In this document: positions 6,772 through 9,274 of the stretch, one piece after another
How the letters are laid out: the number at the start of each line of letters is the position of its first letter
How positions within the stretch are numbered: the stretch's first letter is position 1
Assembly: GCA_007120915.1 (NCBI GenBank)
Contig: SKMT01000025.1
Location: 1-9,274, forward strand
Origin: Myxococcales bacterium
GTDB taxonomy: Bacteria > Myxococcota_A > Bradymonadia > Bradymonadales > Bradymonadaceae
Direction: 5' to 3'
Length of the DNA: 9,274 nucleotides
Position numbers and translations under genes: made by a program
Notes under the pieces: model-generated
Told to the model about the DNA's origin: nothing
The model's database searches: none
Seen by the model: only the letters and a program-made list of their open reading frames with translations

Positions 6772-8733
6772 TCACTCGATACGAGACTGAAGTTGTCTCT
6801 GGTACAACAACAGCGCGCCGAGGCTCTTCCAGCGGAGGTGCTGAAGCGCTTCACACGCCTGTTGCCACCGGCCGATGAATGTACGGAGCCACTCGTCGTC
6901 GAGTTGCCCCGTCTGAAGAGGCTGTTCGTCGGGCAGCGGGCTGTCGAGCACCACCATAGAGAGGGGCTGGTGCGGTGACAAACCGTGCAGCCGGGGCGGG
7001 GGCGGGCTCTGATGGAGGGCTCGTCGCAATCCGTCGTAGAGCACCCGGATCGTCTCCAGAAGTTGTTCGTCTACATCGAGTTGCCCGGCCTCCCCGGCGG
7101 CGGCGATGTTCGCGATGGCGGGGGTGTTGGTGCGAAGCCATCGGATGGAGTCTTGCAGATGCAGGTGGAATTGGTAGCGACGCACCAGTTCGTCGGCGGA
7201 GTCGTCTGAGCAGCCTTCGGCAGCGCGGAGCATGGCGATCAGTAGTCGCCGATCCCGGTCTGCGAGCCAGCGGAAGTCCTCTTCGGCGCTGGAGGAAGCG
7301 CCGTTGACATTGCGCTCCACGCGCCGGATCGCTTCGGTGAACTGATCGCCCGTCAATGTGGCGAGCCGGTCTGCTAGCTCGTCGTCGCTCCAGTCGAGTG
7401 TTTCGGCTTCGGCGATGGCCGAAGAGAGCTCGCCGATTTCGATGAATCGGTGCCCATAGAGACGACGGTCATCTTCGGACAGCAGCAGCTCGGCATGTTC
7501 ACCGTCGAGGAATGCCTGAACGTCGTCGATGCTGTTTGGTTCGAGGGTGGCGTCGAAGCGCGTGTGGTAGAGCCGGTCGGTGAGGCGACGGCGAAGCGCT
7601 GCGGGGTCGTCAAAGAGTGTCCAGGCGCTGCGGTCATCAAGTCGGGTCGGTCGGCAGGCTGCCCTCGCCTGGTCCTGACGGATCGCCGGGGAGGGATGCG
7701 AGGTGTCGCCGGGTTCGGTGGGGTCGTCGCCGGTTTCACCGCGTTGGTGCATTCGTTCCACAAGTTGCTGCTGGTGGTAAAACAGATCCTCCGTTCGCAG
7801 TCCCCGCCCGGCGGCATGTTCCAGATCGTAGAGGGTCTGCCCATAACAACGATCGGCGAGCTGAACCCGTTCAACAGCGCGGACGATGGCTTCGCTGCCG
7901 GTGGTGTTGACGGCGATGCGATCGGCCTGCAGCTCGAGCCGACGGCTGACGGCAGCTTCCAGATCTTCGAGCTTCTGGTGTACCCGCTCAGCGCTGCGAC
8001 GGGTAACCACCGCCAGCGCCACCATGACCCTGGCGCCGACGCGGGAAGGAACCCTGCTTGCACGCCATCGGCAGGCGAGTTGTTCGGCTGCATCACAGCA
8101 TCTGCTGATCTCGGCGAGCAGCCCGGCGGCCAGGCGAGCGTGGTGGTGCATCCAGAGGCTGCGCTGTGAAAAATGCCCCATTTCATGGGCCACAACCGCT
8201 TCCAGTTCGGTGCGGTTGAGCGCATTGATCAGCCCCATACCCAACAGCAGGTGTTGCTCGGAGGGACGGAAGGGATTGAACACCGAGTACTTCACAAACA
8301 CCCCGGCGTTGACGTCGGGACGGGCGTAGACGTGGTCGGGAAACGGAGCGCCGGTGCGCTCGCACAGGTCGTCGAGGAAGGCAAACAACCGCGGCTCGGA
8401 CTGCCGGGTCAGCTCGATGCTTTCGTCGTAGTCGACGTCGAGTTGACGGGTGAACCCGCGGGCAAGCCAGACCATCGAGACGCCCGAAGCACCGGCGATG
8501 ACCAGCGCAACTGCCGCGATGGGGTCGGCCCCACCGGTGGCGAGGCGCATGACCATCGCCCCGGCGACTGCTCCGGCGGCGGTCAGTGCCAGCACAAAGA
8601 TGCCGAAAAAGGCGAACAGCATTGCGGCCAGCCCCACCTTGTTGCGATCGATGCGTGGAGATTGGCGCAGCCGAGCCCGGCGCAGCCGGGCCGGAAGGGG
8701 AAGTTGTTCGGATACAACGGATGGGCGGGCCAT
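6772..8733 (-). CDS. M48-type membrane zinc metalloprotease with a long C-terminal extension
   Basis: The 653-residue protein carries the gluzincin motif HEMGH at 183-187 (sequence AVVAHEMGHFSQRSL) and the third-ligand motif ELQAD with Glu267, the pair typical of peptidase family M48 (HtpX/Ste24-like). Two membrane helices come first, at about 34-62 and 71-91. The catalytic region follows, with a conserved-looking VYARPDVNAGVF segment at about 135-146. The HExxH-FSQRS form resembles a bacterial M48 group distinct from HtpX. About 380 further residues after ELQAD are charged and helical with no clear domain, making the protein much longer than HtpX (about 290). The likely role is proteolysis at the inner membrane, such as quality control or processing; the substrate is unknown. 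The start is set by GGAGG (8741-8745) 7 bases before the ATG at 8733; an earlier in-frame start at 8775 would add 14 residues but lacks such a site. It heads an operon with the 170-residue membrane protein. Confidence 0.93.
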   Translation of the reverse strand: MARPSVVSEQLPLPARLRRARLRQSPRIDRNKVGLAAMLFAFFGIFVLALTAAGAVAGAMVMRLATGGADPIAAVALVIAGASGVSMVWLARGFTRQLDVDYDESIELTRQSEPRLFAFLDDLCERTGAPFPDHVYARPDVNAGVFVKYSVFNPFRPSEQHLLLGMGLINALNRTELEAVVAHEMGHFSQRSLWMHHHARLAAGLLAEISRCCDAAEQLACRWRASRVPSRVGARVMVALAVVTRRSAERVHQKLEDLEAAVSRRLELQADRIAVNTTGSEAIVRAVERVQLADRCYGQTLYDLEHAAGRGLRTEDLFYHQQQLVERMHQRGETGDDPTEPGDTSHPSPAIRQDQARAACRPTRLDDRSAWTLFDDPAALRRRLTDRLYHTRFDATLEPNSIDDVQAFLDGEHAELLLSEDDRRLYGHRFIEIGELSSAIAEAETLDWSDDELADRLATLTGDQFTEAIRRVERNVNGASSSAEEDFRWLADRDRRLLIAMLRAAEGCSDDSADELVRRYQFHLHLQDSIRWLRTNTPAIANIAAAGEAGQLDVDEQLLETIRVLYDGLRRALHQSPPPPRLHGLSPHQPLSMVVLDSPLPDEQPLQTGQLDDEWLRTFIGRWQQACEALQHLRWKSLGALLLYQRQLQSRIE

Positions 8734-8740
8734 CGGGGGA

Positions 8741-8745
8741 CCTCC
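8741..8745 (-). promoter_or_regulatory. Strong ribosome-binding site of the M48 protease
   Basis: On the minus strand GGAGG precedes the ATG at 8733 by 7 bases. It is the strongest Shine-Dalgarno in the window and decides the start against the in-frame upstream candidate at 8775. Confidence 0.8.
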
Positions 8746-8951
8746 AATGCGAAAGTACTCCGTAGGAAAGCCCACCCGACAACTCGACTACGCTCGTCTG
8801 GAACTGCAGGGCTTCCGGCGAATTGTGTCTACTTCTCGGGACTTCAGATCCCGCCAGAATTGAACGGGGACCGAAGAGTTACAGCATTTCTGGAAAACTT
8901 CAATTCCACTGTCTCCATTGTAAGGGCGAGAGACGAGAGGGCAAGAAATTT
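8746..8951 (-). other. Upstream region of the protease operon, no gene seen
   Basis: About 200 bases between the protease ribosome site and the minisatellite hold no supported gene. The region should carry the protease promoter, but I find no convincing -35/-10 pair on the minus strand. A 5-base-pair hairpin with a 7-base loop (CGGGA 8837-8841 with TCCCG 8849-8853) is present, as is a shorter one, TGGAA/TTCCA, just right of it (around 8892-8909). The base composition is more AT-rich than the flanking genes. Confidence 0.4.
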
Positions 8952-9067
8952 GAGTTGGAGGAGTTGGAGAGTTGGAGGAGTTGGAGAGTTGGAGAAGTTG
9001 GAGGGTTGGAGAGTCGGAGAGTTGGAGAGTTGGAGGAGTTGGAGAGTTGGAGAGTTGGAGAGTTGGA
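8952..9067 (+). repeat. Minisatellite of 8- and 9-base GAGTTGGA/GAGTTGGAG units
   Basis: About 14 head-to-tail units cover 116 bases: mostly GAGTTGGA (8) and GAGTTGGAG (9), with variants AAGTTGGAG, GGTTGGA and GAGTCGGA in the middle. The plus strand has a single cytosine in the whole tract (in GAGTCGGA), so the two strands are extremely skewed. Unit-length mixing and central decay fit slippage or unequal exchange. The plus frame reads as Leu-Glu-rich repeats and the minus frame as Ser-Asn-Pro-Thr-Leu-Gln repeats, but neither has a credible start and ribosome site, and mixed 8/9 units shift the frame, so coding is not supported. Confidence 0.92.
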
Positions 9068-9176
9068 ATGACCACAGGAGCTCAAAGCACCTCCGCGCAG
9101 GGAGCCTTTACCCGCTACAGGAAACTGTGATGTGGATATCAGTGTTCATGCTCGGAGGTTGGCATGGGACGCGACC

Positions 9177-9247
9177 GTGGCTCCTGAGCATTCTCGGGCG
9201 CGCAGTTCAGCGCCCGACAAGAACAGCGATGGCGCCTTGGCCCATCG
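9177..9247 (+). repeat. Diverged relative of the 88-base repeat, with a paired-stem variant
   Basis: The order of parts matches the repeats at 6058-6235. First comes a GGCTCCTGAGCA stretch (GTGCTCCCGAGCA in the others). Next is a perfect 8-base-pair hairpin, TCGGGCGC (9194-9201) with GCGCCCGA (9210-9217), around the identical loop GCAGTTCA (9202-9209). Then comes ACAAGAACAGC (ACAAACAGC in the others) and a second inverted repeat, CGATGG/CCATCG (9227-9232 with 9242-9247). The stem sequence and length differ from copies 1 and 2 but remain fully paired while the loop is unchanged. Similarity may extend left to about 9156; the edges are uncertain. Confidence 0.65.
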
Positions 9248-9274
9248 AACGGCGGTGGCGAAACCCGGAATGGC

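Noticed and set aside
8837..8853. A stem-loop CGGGA-CTTCAGA-TCCCG that looks like the UCA anticodon arm of a selenocysteine tRNA.
   Set aside because: No matching T-arm (TTCRA loop), acceptor stem, long variable arm or CCA end can be found at the right distances, so the resemblance is probably chance.
8823..9071. Plus-strand frame encoding Leu-Glu-rich repeats across the minisatellite.
   Set aside because: No ribosome site or plausible N-terminus, and unit lengths of 8 and 9 bases change frame, so there is no sign of selection on a protein.
9068..9274. A 20-codon frame at 9068-9130 and a frame from the ATG at 9148 open to the right edge.
   Set aside because: Both are short, lack a convincing ribosome site, and the second runs through the hairpin repeat; no recognisable protein features.

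Overview
The window looks like chromosomal DNA from a GC-rich, Gram-negative bacterium. The NtrC-type two-component pair, the acidic protein composition and the long disordered acidic protein would fit a deltaproteobacterial or myxobacterial relative, perhaps marine or halotolerant. That assignment is inference; no rRNA or other phylogenetic marker is present. There are six genes: one runs off the left edge, and the last 540 bases or so hold no convincing gene.

Layout. (1) Positions 1-1182, minus strand: the N-terminal 394 codons of a protein whose end lies outside the window. It is open from an ATG at 1182 to base 1. It is acidic and low-complexity and contains no Cys, Trp or Tyr. (2) 1183-1318: a divergent intergenic region with a plausible sigma70-type promoter for the minus-strand gene. 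(3) 1319-4277, plus strand: a two-gene operon encoding a membrane sensor histidine kinase (Cache-like sensor, HAMP, HisKA, HATPase) and its NtrC-family response regulator (REC, AAA+, Fis HTH). (4) 4403-5992, plus strand: pckA, ATP-dependent phosphoenolpyruvate carboxykinase, complete with all core motifs. (5) 5993-6249: a 257-base convergent intergenic region filled with hairpins and two identical 88-base direct repeats at a 90-base period. (6) 6250-8733, minus strand: an operon of an M48-type membrane metalloprotease followed by a 170-residue single-pass membrane protein that sits in the same reading frame just after the protease stop codon. (7) 8734-9274: the upstream region of the protease, a 116-base minisatellite of 8- and 9-base units, and a diverged relative of the 88-base repeat.

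How the parts may work together. The kinase would sense a periplasmic ligand and phosphorylate the regulator, which would activate sigma54 promoters; no convincing sigma54 promoter is seen here, so the targets are probably elsewhere. pckA supports gluconeogenesis and has its own ribosome-binding site, so its position behind the regulator need not be functional. The protease and its small partner are likely a membrane protein-quality or processing unit.

The most unusual signal is the repeat family. The two tandem copies and the distant copy near the right end share a hairpin with the same 8-base loop, GCAGTTCA, on stems that differ in sequence and length but still pair fully. This suggests a dispersed structured (REP-like or RNA-like) element, with copies flanking the protease operon on both sides.
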